Below are positions 1-5,320 of a stretch of 5,320 bases of DNA, piece after piece; the stretch's first letter is position 1, and the number at the start of each line of letters is the position of its first letter. A program made the translations under genes and the position numbers. The DNA is from an uncultured Kouleothrix sp. (GTDB taxonomy: Bacteria; Chloroflexota; Chloroflexia; Chloroflexales; Roseiflexaceae), in NCBI GenBank assembly GCA_937858455.1, contig CALLYN010000306.1:1-5320 (forward strand), read 5' to 3'. The notes below the pieces were generated by a model. The model had not been told where the DNA came from, searched no databases, and saw only the letters and a list, made by a program, of their open reading frames with translations.

Positions 1-377
1 TGGCCGCGCGCGCGCTCGCGCGCGCCCCCGAGCCCGAGGAGCGCGGCGAGGCCGGGTTCATCGCCCGCACCGTGCGCTCGGGCCAGGTCATCCGGCATCA
101 CGGTCACGTGACGGTGCTGGGCGATGTGAATGCCGGCGGCGAGATCATCGCCGGCGGCAATGTGATCGTCTGGGGGCGGCTGCGCGGCATGGTTCACGCC
201 GGGGCGCTGGGCGACCGCGCGGCGATCATCGGGGCGCTTGAGCTGGCGCCAATGCAGCTGCGCATCGCCGACCTGATCGCGCGCTCGCCTGAGGGCGGCG
301 CCAACAGCTACGCCGAGGTGGCGTTTGTCGAAAACGAGCAGATTAACGTCGAAGCCTGGGATGCCTATAGGAAGTAG
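1..377 (+). CDS. minC: Septum site-determining protein MinC, C-terminal part (5' end outside window)
   Basis: Inhibitor of FtsZ assembly that MinD carries to the membrane. The reading frame is open from base 3 to the TAG at 375-377, giving 124 visible residues. The first ~20 are a charged Ala/Arg/Pro/Glu-rich stretch that resembles the flexible linker between the two MinC domains. From about residue 25 the sequence follows the MinC C-terminal beta-helix domain: RSGQ at 25-28, then VTVLGDVNAGGEIIAGGNV at 36-54, VWGRLRGMVHAGALGD at 56-71, and LAPMQLRIADLIAR at 81-94. In the known family this domain dimerises and binds MinD. The N-terminal FtsZ-inhibiting domain must lie left of the window. A GTG at 72 is internal to the domain and is not a credible start. 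The gene lies upstream of minD and minE on the same strand, but a 248-bp gap separates it from minD. Identity is confident because of both motifs and context. Confidence 0.93.
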   Translation, partial: AARALARAPEPEERGEAGFIARTVRSGQVIRHHGHVTVLGDVNAGGEIIAGGNVIVWGRLRGMVHAGALGDRAAIIGALELAPMQLRIADLIARSPEGGANSYAEVAFVENEQINVEAWDAYRK

Positions 378-401
378 CCGCCAGCTACTCGGCGTACGCC
401 G
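373..401. repeat. Small inverted repeats at the end of minC
   Basis: Two short dyads follow one another. AGTAGC (373-378) pairs with GCTACT (384-389) around a 5-nt loop and overlaps the minC stop codon. Directly after it, CGGCGTACGCCG (390-401) is a perfect 12-bp palindrome. No T-run follows at once, so a factor-independent terminator is not well supported. A protein-binding site or an mRNA 3'-end structure is possible. The structures are seen directly; any function is a guess. Confidence 0.4.
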
Positions 402-445
402 TGGGTGTTTTTGCCTTCGCCAGAGCGGTACTTTTTCGTGTAAGC

Positions 446-482
446 TGCTCCAATGTCGGCGATCTGCGCCGACATTGGAGCA
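446..482. repeat. Perfect 16-bp-stem inverted repeat between minC and minD
   Basis: Bases 446-461 are exactly complementary to 467-482, leaving a 5-nt loop (462-466). The arms begin TGCTCCAATGTCGGC. This is the strongest hairpin in the minC-minD gap. It lacks a downstream U-tract on either strand, so it is not a textbook intrinsic terminator. It may end or stabilise the minC transcript, act as an operator, or be a copy of a dispersed palindromic repeat. Confidence 0.6.
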
Positions 483-556
483 CAGAAGATTGGAAGTACC
501 TCGCTGCCACAGGCAGAATCAGCCCGCGTGCTAGGTCACCGCGTAGCTCGTGTGGT

Positions 557-562
557 TATGAT
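557..562 (+). promoter_or_regulatory. Candidate -10 box for minDE
   Basis: TATGAT matches the TATAAT consensus at five of six positions and lies 63 bp before the minD ATG, which would give a leader of about 57 nt. No good -35 hexamer sits 16-18 bp upstream. A second weak option is TTGGAA (490-495) with CAGAAT (514-519), 18 bp apart. Either would transcribe minD and minE separately from minC. The call rests only on consensus matching. Confidence 0.25.
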
Positions 563-625
563 GTATGGATTAAGGGCTGAGCAGCGTACATCCCAGCACT
601 AAAAACTCACAACTTCGGAGGAACT

Positions 626-1438
626 ATGTCGCGCGTCATAACTATTACATCGGGCAAGGGTGGTGTAGGCAAAACCACCACCACTGCCAACCTCGGCACC
701 GCGCTGGCGATGCAGGGCCTGCGCGTCGCCGTCGTCGACGCCGATATTGGGCTGCGCAACCTCGACGTAGTGATGGGCCTCGAGAATCGGATCGTCTACG
801 ACCTGGTCGACGTGGTTGAGGGCCGCTGCCGCCTGCGCCAGGCGCTGATCAAAGACAAGCACTTCCCCGATCTGTGCCTGCTGCCGGCCGCCCAGACGCG
901 CGACAAAGACGCGGTGTCGCCCGATGATATGATCGCGCTGGCCAACCAGCTGCGCGCCGAGTTCGACTACGTGCTGTTCGATAGCCCGGCCGGCATCGAG
1001 GCGGGCTTCCGCAACGCGATCGCCGGCGCCGACGAGGTGGTGATCGTCACGACGCCCGAGGTGTCGGCCGTGCGCGACGCCGACCGGATCATCGGGCTGG
1101 TCGAGGCGTTCGAGAAGGGCCACCCGCGCCTGATCCTCAACCGCCTGAAGCCGCGCATGGTCAGCCGTGGCGAAATGATGAGCGTCGAGGATGTACTACA
1201 GATCCTCGCGATCGACCTGGTGGGCGTGGTGCCCGACGATGAAACAATTGTCACGGCCACCAACCGTGGCGAGGTGGCGGTGCTCGATCGCACCTCGCTG
1301 GCCGGCCGGGCGTTCTCCGATATCGCCCGGCGGCTGAAGGGCGAGCAGGTGCCGTTTATGGTGCTGGAAGAGCAGCAGGGCGTGATCGACCGGTTGTTCG
1401 GCATGTTCGGGCGGCGGCCGCGCGGCAGCGAGCGCTAG
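626..1438 (+). CDS. minD: Septum site-determining protein MinD (membrane-associated ATPase)
   Basis: MinD is a deviant-Walker ATPase that binds the membrane as an ATP-bound dimer, recruits MinC, and is released when MinE triggers ATP hydrolysis. The protein has 270 residues, the same length as E. coli MinD. The deviant Walker A motif KGGVGKT is at residues 11-17, with the signature Lys at 11 and the P-loop Lys at 16. The switch region VVDADIGLRNLDVVMG covers 36-51 with Asp40. The Walker B-like segment LFDSPAGIE is at 117-125. The C-terminus (about 251-264, GVIDRLFGMFGRR) looks like the amphipathic membrane-targeting helix of MinD, which separates it from ParA or Soj. The ATG at 626 follows GGAGG (617-621) by 4 nt. 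minE begins 55 bp after the stop, so the two are probably co-transcribed. No key residue is missing. Confidence 0.97.
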   Translation: MSRVITITSGKGGVGKTTTTANLGTALAMQGLRVAVVDADIGLRNLDVVMGLENRIVYDLVDVVEGRCRLRQALIKDKHFPDLCLLPAAQTRDKDAVSPDDMIALANQLRAEFDYVLFDSPAGIEAGFRNAIAGADEVVIVTTPEVSAVRDADRIIGLVEAFEKGHPRLILNRLKPRMVSRGEMMSVEDVLQILAIDLVGVVPDDETIVTATNRGEVAVLDRTSLAGRAFSDIARRLKGEQVPFMVLEEQQGVIDRLFGMFGRRPRGSER

Positions 1439-1493
1439 GCGCGGAACTGCAACCTCGCCAGGCGGCGATTCGTCCAACTATAAGGAGACGAGC

Positions 1494-1751
1494 GTGGGCT
1501 TTTTCAACTCACTCTTTAGCGGCAAGCGCGATCGGAGCTCGGACGTGGCGCGCGATCGGCTGCTGACGGTGCTGGTGCATGATCGCGTCAAGCTCACGCC
1601 CGACATGCTCGAGCAGCTGAAGGCCGAGCTTTCGGCGGTGATCGCGAAATATGTGCCCTCGGTCGAGCCGGGCGAGATCGAAGTCTCGCTCATGCGCGGC
1701 GAGTCGAGCGATCACCTGAAAGCCGACATCCCGCTGCGCCGCACAACCTGA
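1494..1751 (+). CDS. minE: Cell division topological specificity factor MinE
   Basis: MinE stimulates the MinD ATPase and so removes the MinCD inhibitor from the chosen division site. The protein has 85 residues, near the usual size (88 in E. coli). Residues 1-9 (MGFFNSLFS) resemble the amphipathic membrane-binding N-terminus. Residues 17-31 (DVARDRLLTVLVHDR) match the helix that contacts MinD. The rest (about 38-85, with LKAELSAVIAKYV and IEVSLMRG) matches the C-terminal dimerisation and topological-specificity domain. The start is GTG at 1494, preceded by AAGGAG (1482-1487) with a 6-nt spacer, and the N-terminal motif agrees with this start. It lies directly after minD, consistent with a minDE transcript. 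No frameshift or truncation is seen. Confidence 0.94.
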   Translation: MGFFNSLFSGKRDRSSDVARDRLLTVLVHDRVKLTPDMLEQLKAELSAVIAKYVPSVEPGEIEVSLMRGESSDHLKADIPLRRTT

Positions 1752-1756
1752 ACAAA

Positions 1757-1787
1757 GAGTCAGCGGAACGGCCGCCGCCGCTGACTC
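1757..1787 (+). terminator. Terminator-like hairpin after minE
   Basis: GAGTCAGCGG (1757-1766) pairs perfectly with CCGCTGACTC (1778-1787) around an 11-nt GC-rich loop, starting 6 nt after the minE stop. No U-tract follows (AATTGC), so it would be a weak or factor-assisted terminator, or a 3'-end stabilising hairpin. The position at the operon end supports a 3'-end role. Confidence 0.45.
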
Positions 1788-1806
1788 AATTGCTAACCAC
1801 CGCGCC

Positions 1807-1857
1807 GTGCCAGGCTCTTCTTTTTGCGCTCGCGATCGGGTACAATAGCCCTGGCAC
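1807..1857. repeat. Inverted repeat flanking the permease promoter
   Basis: GTGCCAGG (1807-1814) and CCTGGCAC (1850-1857) are exact 8-bp inverted copies. The match extends to about 10 bp if one base is bulged (GGCT against AGCC). Their centres are 43 bp apart, close to four helical turns. The TACAAT box lies between the arms, and the right arm overlaps the expected transcription start. This fits a looping operator pair, but chance or an RNA fold is also possible. Confidence 0.35.
1841..1846 (+). promoter_or_regulatory. Candidate -10 box for the AI-2E-family permease gene
   Basis: TACAAT matches TATAAT at five of six positions, in an otherwise GC-rich setting, 75 bp before the GTG start. The expected transcription start is near 1853, giving a leader of roughly 70 nt. 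The -35 region 17 bp upstream is a T-rich segment (TTCTTT, 1818-1823) with poor consensus. It suggests the permease gene has its own promoter after the minE hairpin. Confidence 0.4.
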
Positions 1858-1869
1858 ATAACCCTTCAG

Positions 1870-1894
1870 CGCCACCCGGCAGTTACCGGGGGCG
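1870..1894 (+). other. Hairpin in the leader of the permease gene
   Basis: CGCC-A-CCCGG (1870-1879) can pair with CCGGG-GGCG (1886-1894), giving nine G-C pairs with one bulged A (1874) and a 6-nt loop. It lies in the presumed leader between the candidate transcription start and the GTG start at 1922, leaving the ribosome-binding site free. No known riboswitch class is recognised. Confidence 0.35.
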
Positions 1895-1911
1895 TTGTCT
1901 TATCTGTGGCC

Positions 1912-1915
1912 GAGG
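1912..1915 (+). promoter_or_regulatory. Ribosome-binding site deciding the permease start
   Basis: GAGG lies 6 nt before the GTG at 1922, an ideal spacing. The alternative in-frame TTG at 1895 has only a G-run inside the leader hairpin upstream. This favours the GTG at 1922 as the start. Confidence 0.55.
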
Positions 1916-1921
1916 TGTACC

Positions 1922-3112
1922 GTGAGCGTCGAACCGAAACCGATCCGGCTGTCGCCAACTGCAAAGTTCATCGCGGTGGCCCTGATCATCTGCTTGCTGA
2001 TCGTGCTGATCTGGGCAGCCCAAGCGGTAATGGCGCCTTTTGTCGCCGCGACGATCACAGCCTACCTGTTCAACCCGCTGATCGGCTGGCTGAATCGGCG
2101 CACCGGCATTGGCCGGGCGCTGTGGATCCTCGTGCTGTATATCCTGGTCGGCGCGCTGGTGTACGCGCTGGTGAGCACCATCGGCCCGCTGCTGGCGTCG
2201 CAGTATGGCGATATGGTGGCGCAGCTGCCGGCCATGAGCAATCAGCTCGATAAGCTGATCACCGCGAACCAGATCTGGGATCTGGGCGGCGTGACCTTCG
2301 ACCTGCGCGAGCTTGAGCAGCCGATCTACGCCTTTTTCACCGACCTGGCGAGCACATTGCCGGCCACGGTGCCGCACCTGGTGGTGACGGCGCTCGAAAG
2401 CGTGCTGCTGTTCATCACCTACCTGATCGTCACGTTCTACCTGCTGCTGCAGGCCGAGCAGATCACCGACTGGATGTACCACCTGGTGCCGGCGCCCTAC
2501 CGCGCCGAGATCCGCGCGCTGGGCCACCAGGTCGACGCAACGCTCAACGGCTATATCCGCGGCACGCTCATGCTCATCCCGATCATGTCGGTGCTGACGT
2601 ATATCGTGCTGACGCTGCTGCAGGTGCGCTACGCGCTGGTGATCGCGATTGCCAGCGGCATCCTCGAGGTCATCCCGCTGATCGGGCCGTGGTCGGCGGC
2701 GGGCCTGGCGGTGTCGGTGGCGGTGCTGCAGCCCACCACGCCGTTCGGCTGGAGCCACCTGCTGCTGGCGGTGGTGGTTGGCCTGTCGTATTTCATCCTG
2801 CGCATGGCCGAAGATAACTTCATTATTCCCCAGGTGATGGGCCACGCGGTGCACCTGCACCCGATCCTGGTGCTGTTCGCGATCCTGGCCGGCGGCGCCA
2901 TCGCCGGGCCGTTCGGGCTGCTGGTGGGCATCCCGGTGGTGGCGGTGGCGCGGCTGCTGCTGCGCTACCTGTACCGCAAGCTGATCGACGCGCCAGAGGT
3001 GCAGCTGCCCGACCTGACCGACCCGCCGCCGCAGCCGCGGCGCGGCGCACAGGCGCTCAAAACCGCCGTGCCGCCGCTGGTGTCGCGCCCGCTGCGTAAG
3101 CGCCGCTCGTAA
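1922..3112 (+). CDS. AI-2E family transporter (PerM/YdiK/TqsA-type permease)
   Basis: Integral membrane protein of the AI-2E transporter family (PF01594, formerly DUF20). Members have been linked to autoinducer-2 export, Na+/H+ antiport and other efflux, so the substrate cannot be given. From the GTG at 1922 it has 396 residues; a TTG at 1895 would add nine. Hydrophobic segments lie near residues 16-52 (two helices split at the Pro39 region), 66-92, 155-177, 213-234, 236-270, 278-294 and 313-347. A soluble, amphipathic stretch (~93-150) follows the third helix. Family-typical C-terminal signatures are visible: GYIRGTLMLIPIMSVL (210-225), GILEVIPLIGPW (246-257), EDNFIIPQVMG (297-307) and HPILVLFAILAGG (313-325) followed by GPFGLLVGIPVVA. 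The tail (~360-396) is Pro- and Arg-rich and probably cytoplasmic. It sits after minE but has its own promoter-like box and ends at a strong terminator. Confidence 0.9.
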   Translation: MSVEPKPIRLSPTAKFIAVALIICLLIVLIWAAQAVMAPFVAATITAYLFNPLIGWLNRRTGIGRALWILVLYILVGALVYALVSTIGPLLASQYGDMVAQLPAMSNQLDKLITANQIWDLGGVTFDLRELEQPIYAFFTDLASTLPATVPHLVVTALESVLLFITYLIVTFYLLLQAEQITDWMYHLVPAPYRAEIRALGHQVDATLNGYIRGTLMLIPIMSVLTYIVLTLLQVRYALVIAIASGILEVIPLIGPWSAAGLAVSVAVLQPTTPFGWSHLLLAVVVGLSYFILRMAEDNFIIPQVMGHAVHLHPILVLFAILAGGAIAGPFGLLVGIPVVAVARLLLRYLYRKLIDAPEVQLPDLTDPPPQPRRGAQALKTAVPPLVSRPLRKRRS

Positions 3113-3127
3113 CCGCACCGAACACGC

Positions 3128-3166
3128 AAAGGAGACACGAGAAGCAATTGCTCGTGTCTCCTTTTT
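3128..3166. terminator. Bidirectional intrinsic terminator between permease and fabI
   Basis: Bases 3128-3141 (AAAGGAGACACGAG) pair perfectly with 3151-3164 over 14 bp, with a 9-nt loop. On the + strand the stem ends in a CTTTTT run (3161-3166). On the - strand the mirror stem ends in TTT followed by GCGTG, a weaker tract. The element sits between two convergent genes, 16 bp after the permease stop and 19 bp from the fabI stop, as expected for a shared terminator. Confidence 0.85.
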
Positions 3167-3184
3167 CGTTTCGCCTGGCCGCGG

Positions 3185-3964
<780 letters not shown>

Positions 3965-3971
3965 AGTCCAT

Positions 3972-3977
3972 CCCTCC
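3972..3977 (-). promoter_or_regulatory. Ribosome-binding site of fabI
   Basis: On the minus strand GGAGGG lies 7 nt before the ATG at 3964. It decides the start against an in-frame upstream ATG at 3994-3992 and a longer frame open to 4159. Confidence 0.8.
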
Positions 3978-3988
3978 GTTTGACGCTT

Positions 3989-4003
3989 GCCCATGGAATG
4001 GGC
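3989..4003. promoter_or_regulatory. Interrupted palindrome in the fabI/C45 divergent region, possible operator
   Basis: GCCCAT-GGA-ATGGGC has perfect 6-bp arms around a 3-bp centre. It sits 2 bp upstream of the + strand TATAAT box and covers the expected fabI transcription start near 4000. A repressor here could affect both genes. It does not resemble the FapR operator I know from Firmicutes. In fabI mRNA it could also form a small 5' hairpin. Confidence 0.4.
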
Positions 4004-4005
4004 GC

Positions 4006-4011
4006 TATAAT
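4006..4011 (+). promoter_or_regulatory. -10 box of the C45-like gene (leaderless start likely)
   Basis: TATAAT is an exact consensus -10 box and ends 7 nt before the ATG at 4019. The expected transcription start therefore falls at or next to the start codon, giving a leaderless mRNA, and no Shine-Dalgarno sequence precedes the ATG. The best -35-like hexamer is TTGACG (3980-3985), but its 20-bp spacer is longer than usual. Confidence 0.55.
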
Positions 4012-4035
4012 ACAACGGATGCGCAATCAGGACAA
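4007..4035 (-). promoter_or_regulatory. fabI promoter, overlapping the divergent gene
   Basis: Read on the minus strand, TTGTCC (4035-4030) and TATTAT (4012-4007) are separated by exactly 17 bp. They match the -35 consensus at four of six and the -10 consensus at five of six positions. Transcription would start near 4000 and give a leader of about 36 nt with the GGAGGG site at its end. The -35 lies within the first codons of the C45-like gene, and the -10 shares bases with that gene's -10 box. Confidence 0.55.
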
Positions 4036-5320
4036 ATACCCCACCCGGCTGCCGGCCCACGAACGCGCCGCGCTGCTGGCGCCAGCCCGCCGCGAACGCC
4101 TCGGCGAGATGCTGGTGCTGCACCTGGCCGGCAAACCCTACGCGCTGGGCTTGCAGCACGGCGTGCTGGCGCGCGCCGAGATCCTGCGCTTCCGCCGCGA
4201 TGCCTACCGCTACCTTGGCGGCGAGGTCGCGCGCCTGCTAGGCCTGCCGCGCGCGCTGGCGCGGCTGATCGCCCGGCCGCTGCTGCTGGCGCAGGCGCGC
4301 GCGTTTGTGCCGTTCATCCCCCAGCAGTACCTGGAAGAGATGCGCGGCCTGGCCGACGGCGTGGGCGTGCCGTTGCTCGAGGCAGTGCTGATCAACGTGA
4401 TCTGGGAGCTGTACCTGGGCAGCGGCTGCAGCGAGTTCGCGGTGCGCGGGCGCCGCACGGCCGACGGCGCGCTGCTGCACGGCTACAACTACGATCTGCT
4501 CGACCCAGCGCAGGCGTTTATCAACCCCTACCTGGCGCTGATCTGCTATCGCCCGGCCGGCGGCGCGCCGTTCGCCCAGCTGAACATGCTCGGCAGCGTG
4601 GGGGTGAATGCCGGTATGTCGGCGCGCGGCATCAGCGTGGCATGGGACAACACGATCGCCCGCGCGGGCGCCACGCTGCTGCGCGGCGCGCCGCGCCGCT
4701 GCACGCCTTTCGTGATCGCCCTGCGCGACCTGCTCGAGCACGCCGACTCGATCGACGCCGCCGTGGCCACCCTGCGCCGGCACCTGCCGCGCCCCACCGC
4801 CGACAGCATTATCGTTGGCGAGGCCGCCGGCAACCGCGCCGTGGCGCTCGAGACGATTGGCAGCACGCTGGCCGTGCGCGAGATGCACGACGACGCGGTG
4901 TGGAGCGCCAACAGCTTTGTGTCGCCGATCACCGCAGCCGACGACCGGCCCGGCCCGCCGGGCGGCCGCCCCGGCGAGAGCGGCAACAGCCAGGGGCGCT
5001 ACAGCGCCTACGCCGAGCTGCTCGCGCAGCCCAGGCCGCTCGGCGTCGCCGATGCGGTGGCGATCCTGCGCGACCCCTACCCGCGCGAGCGGCATGGCTA
5101 CATCCAGCCGCCCGAGCGCCTGCGCACGATCTGCCGCCCAATCACGTCGTTCAGCATGGTGATGCAGCCCGCCAGCGGGCGCATGTGGCTGGCCGAGCCG
5201 CGCGTGCCCGCGCCGCAGGGCCGCTTTCTTGGCTTTGGCCTGGAAAGCATGGCCGCTCTGGCCGAGCCGCCGGTGCCCGCCAGCGGCCAGCCGCTGGCCG
5301 CCAGCTTGGCAGCCACCCGT
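4019..5320 (+). CDS. C45-family (acyl-CoA:isopenicillin N acyltransferase-like) Ntn hydrolase, 3' end outside window
   Basis: The frame is open from the ATG at 4019 to the window edge, giving 434 residues without a stop. It resembles peptidase family C45/AAT: self-processing N-terminal-nucleophile enzymes that cleave or transfer acyl groups on amide bonds. The GKPYALGLQHG segment (38-48) and EEMRGLADGVGVPLLEAVLIN (106-126) match the conserved pre-nucleophile region. SGCSEFA (135-141) carries the expected Gly136-Cys137 autocleavage site with Cys137 as nucleophile. ADGALLHGYNYDL (148-160), GSVGVNAGMSARGISVAWDN (192-211), SIIVGEAAGNRAVALE (263-278) and WSANSF (295-300) follow family order. A Pro/Gly-rich loop at 308-322 may be an insertion. 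No signal peptide is seen, so it is probably cytoplasmic. A later ATG at 4109 would remove part of the conserved N-terminus. The substrate cannot be predicted, and a beta-lactam role should not be assumed. Confidence 0.82.
   Translation, partial: MRNQDKYPTRLPAHERAALLAPARRERLGEMLVLHLAGKPYALGLQHGVLARAEILRFRRDAYRYLGGEVARLLGLPRALARLIARPLLLAQARAFVPFIPQQYLEEMRGLADGVGVPLLEAVLINVIWELYLGSGCSEFAVRGRRTADGALLHGYNYDLLDPAQAFINPYLALICYRPAGGAPFAQLNMLGSVGVNAGMSARGISVAWDNTIARAGATLLRGAPRRCTPFVIALRDLLEHADSIDAAVATLRRHLPRPTADSIIVGEAAGNRAVALETIGSTLAVREMHDDAVWSANSFVSPITAADDRPGPPGGRPGESGNSQGRYSAYAELLAQPRPLGVADAVAILRDPYPRERHGYIQPPERLRTICRPITSFSMVMQPASGRMWLAEPRVPAPQGRFLGFGLESMAALAEPPVPASGQPLAASLAATR

Larger units (their letters stand above)
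378..625. other. minC-minD intergenic region without a gene
   Basis: This 248-bp stretch has no convincing coding frame. A frame running through it on the + strand (325-534) starts inside minC and has a Cys/Arg-rich translation with no recognisable family. The region holds the palindrome at 390-401, the hairpin at 446-482, a possible -10 box at 557-562 and the minD ribosome-binding site. By eye it is less GC-rich than the genes around it, as expected of a regulatory spacer. Confidence 0.7.

Noticed and set aside
325..534. Small + strand frame (69 codons) spanning the minC end and the spacer
   Set aside because: It begins inside minC in another frame, passes through the hairpin, and has no clear ribosome-binding site or recognisable product.
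599..1123. Minus-strand reading frame (174 codons) opposite minD
   Set aside because: It lies antisense to the conserved ATPase core of minD, has low-complexity composition and no recognisable domain.
1895..1921. TTG at 1895 as the permease start
   Set aside because: It lies at the edge of a leader hairpin with no clear Shine-Dalgarno, while the GTG at 1922 has GAGG 6 nt upstream. It remains possible, since it would only add nine residues.
1883..3118. Long minus-strand reading frame (411 codons) opposite the permease gene
   Set aside because: Its translation is almost entirely Arg, Gln, His and Asp with no family resemblance, and it mirrors the codon bias of the clear membrane-protein gene on the other strand. 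It is an antisense shadow typical of GC-rich genomes.
3965..4159. N-terminal extension of FabI by 65 residues
   Set aside because: The frame is open, but the extension has no family counterpart, runs across the likely promoter and into the divergent gene, and a proper ribosome-binding site precedes the ATG at 3964.
4238..5095. Minus-strand reading frame (285 codons) opposite the C45-like gene
   Set aside because: It is Ala/Arg/His/Gln-rich with no motif, while the + strand frame through the same bases shows ordered C45-family motifs and stays open for 434 codons.

Overview
This window is an ordinary-looking chromosomal segment from a high-GC bacterium, most likely a member of the Chloroflexota (Chloroflexia-like). 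That placement is an inference from remembered protein style, namely MinC/MinD/MinE, an AI-2E-family permease, FabI and a C45 acyltransferase-like protein together with strong G/C third positions. I could not run a search to confirm it. All six recognised genes have intact, canonical motifs. I see no mobile element, CRISPR array, tRNA or rRNA.

Layout. Positions 1-377 hold the 3' end of minC (division-site inhibitor), cut by the window edge. A 248-bp gap (378-625) contains a palindrome, a perfect 16-bp-stem hairpin and a weak candidate promoter. It leads into minD (626-1438), followed 55 bp later by minE (1494-1751). A GC-rich hairpin follows minE. Next comes a promoter-like TACAAT box flanked by inverted repeats, then an AI-2E-family permease (1922-3112). 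A strong bidirectional terminator (3128-3166) separates it from the convergent gene fabI (3964-3185, minus strand). A 54-bp divergent region then separates fabI from a C45-family (acyl-CoA:isopenicillin N acyltransferase-like) gene that starts at 4019 and runs off the right edge.

How the genes work together. MinC, MinD and MinE form the system that keeps the FtsZ ring away from the wrong sites: MinD recruits MinC to the membrane and MinE stimulates the MinD ATPase. The permease and the FabI/C45 pair are not known to belong to that system, and the promoter and terminator signals suggest separate transcription units. FabI carries out the last reduction of the type II fatty-acid elongation cycle.

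The most interesting structure is regulatory. In the 54-bp fabI/C45 gap, one 7-bp tract (TATAATA, 4006-4012) reads as a near-consensus -10 box on both strands, beside a 15-bp interrupted palindrome. The C45 start codon lies about where its transcript would begin, suggesting a leaderless mRNA. I found no convincing evidence of a wholly new biological system here.
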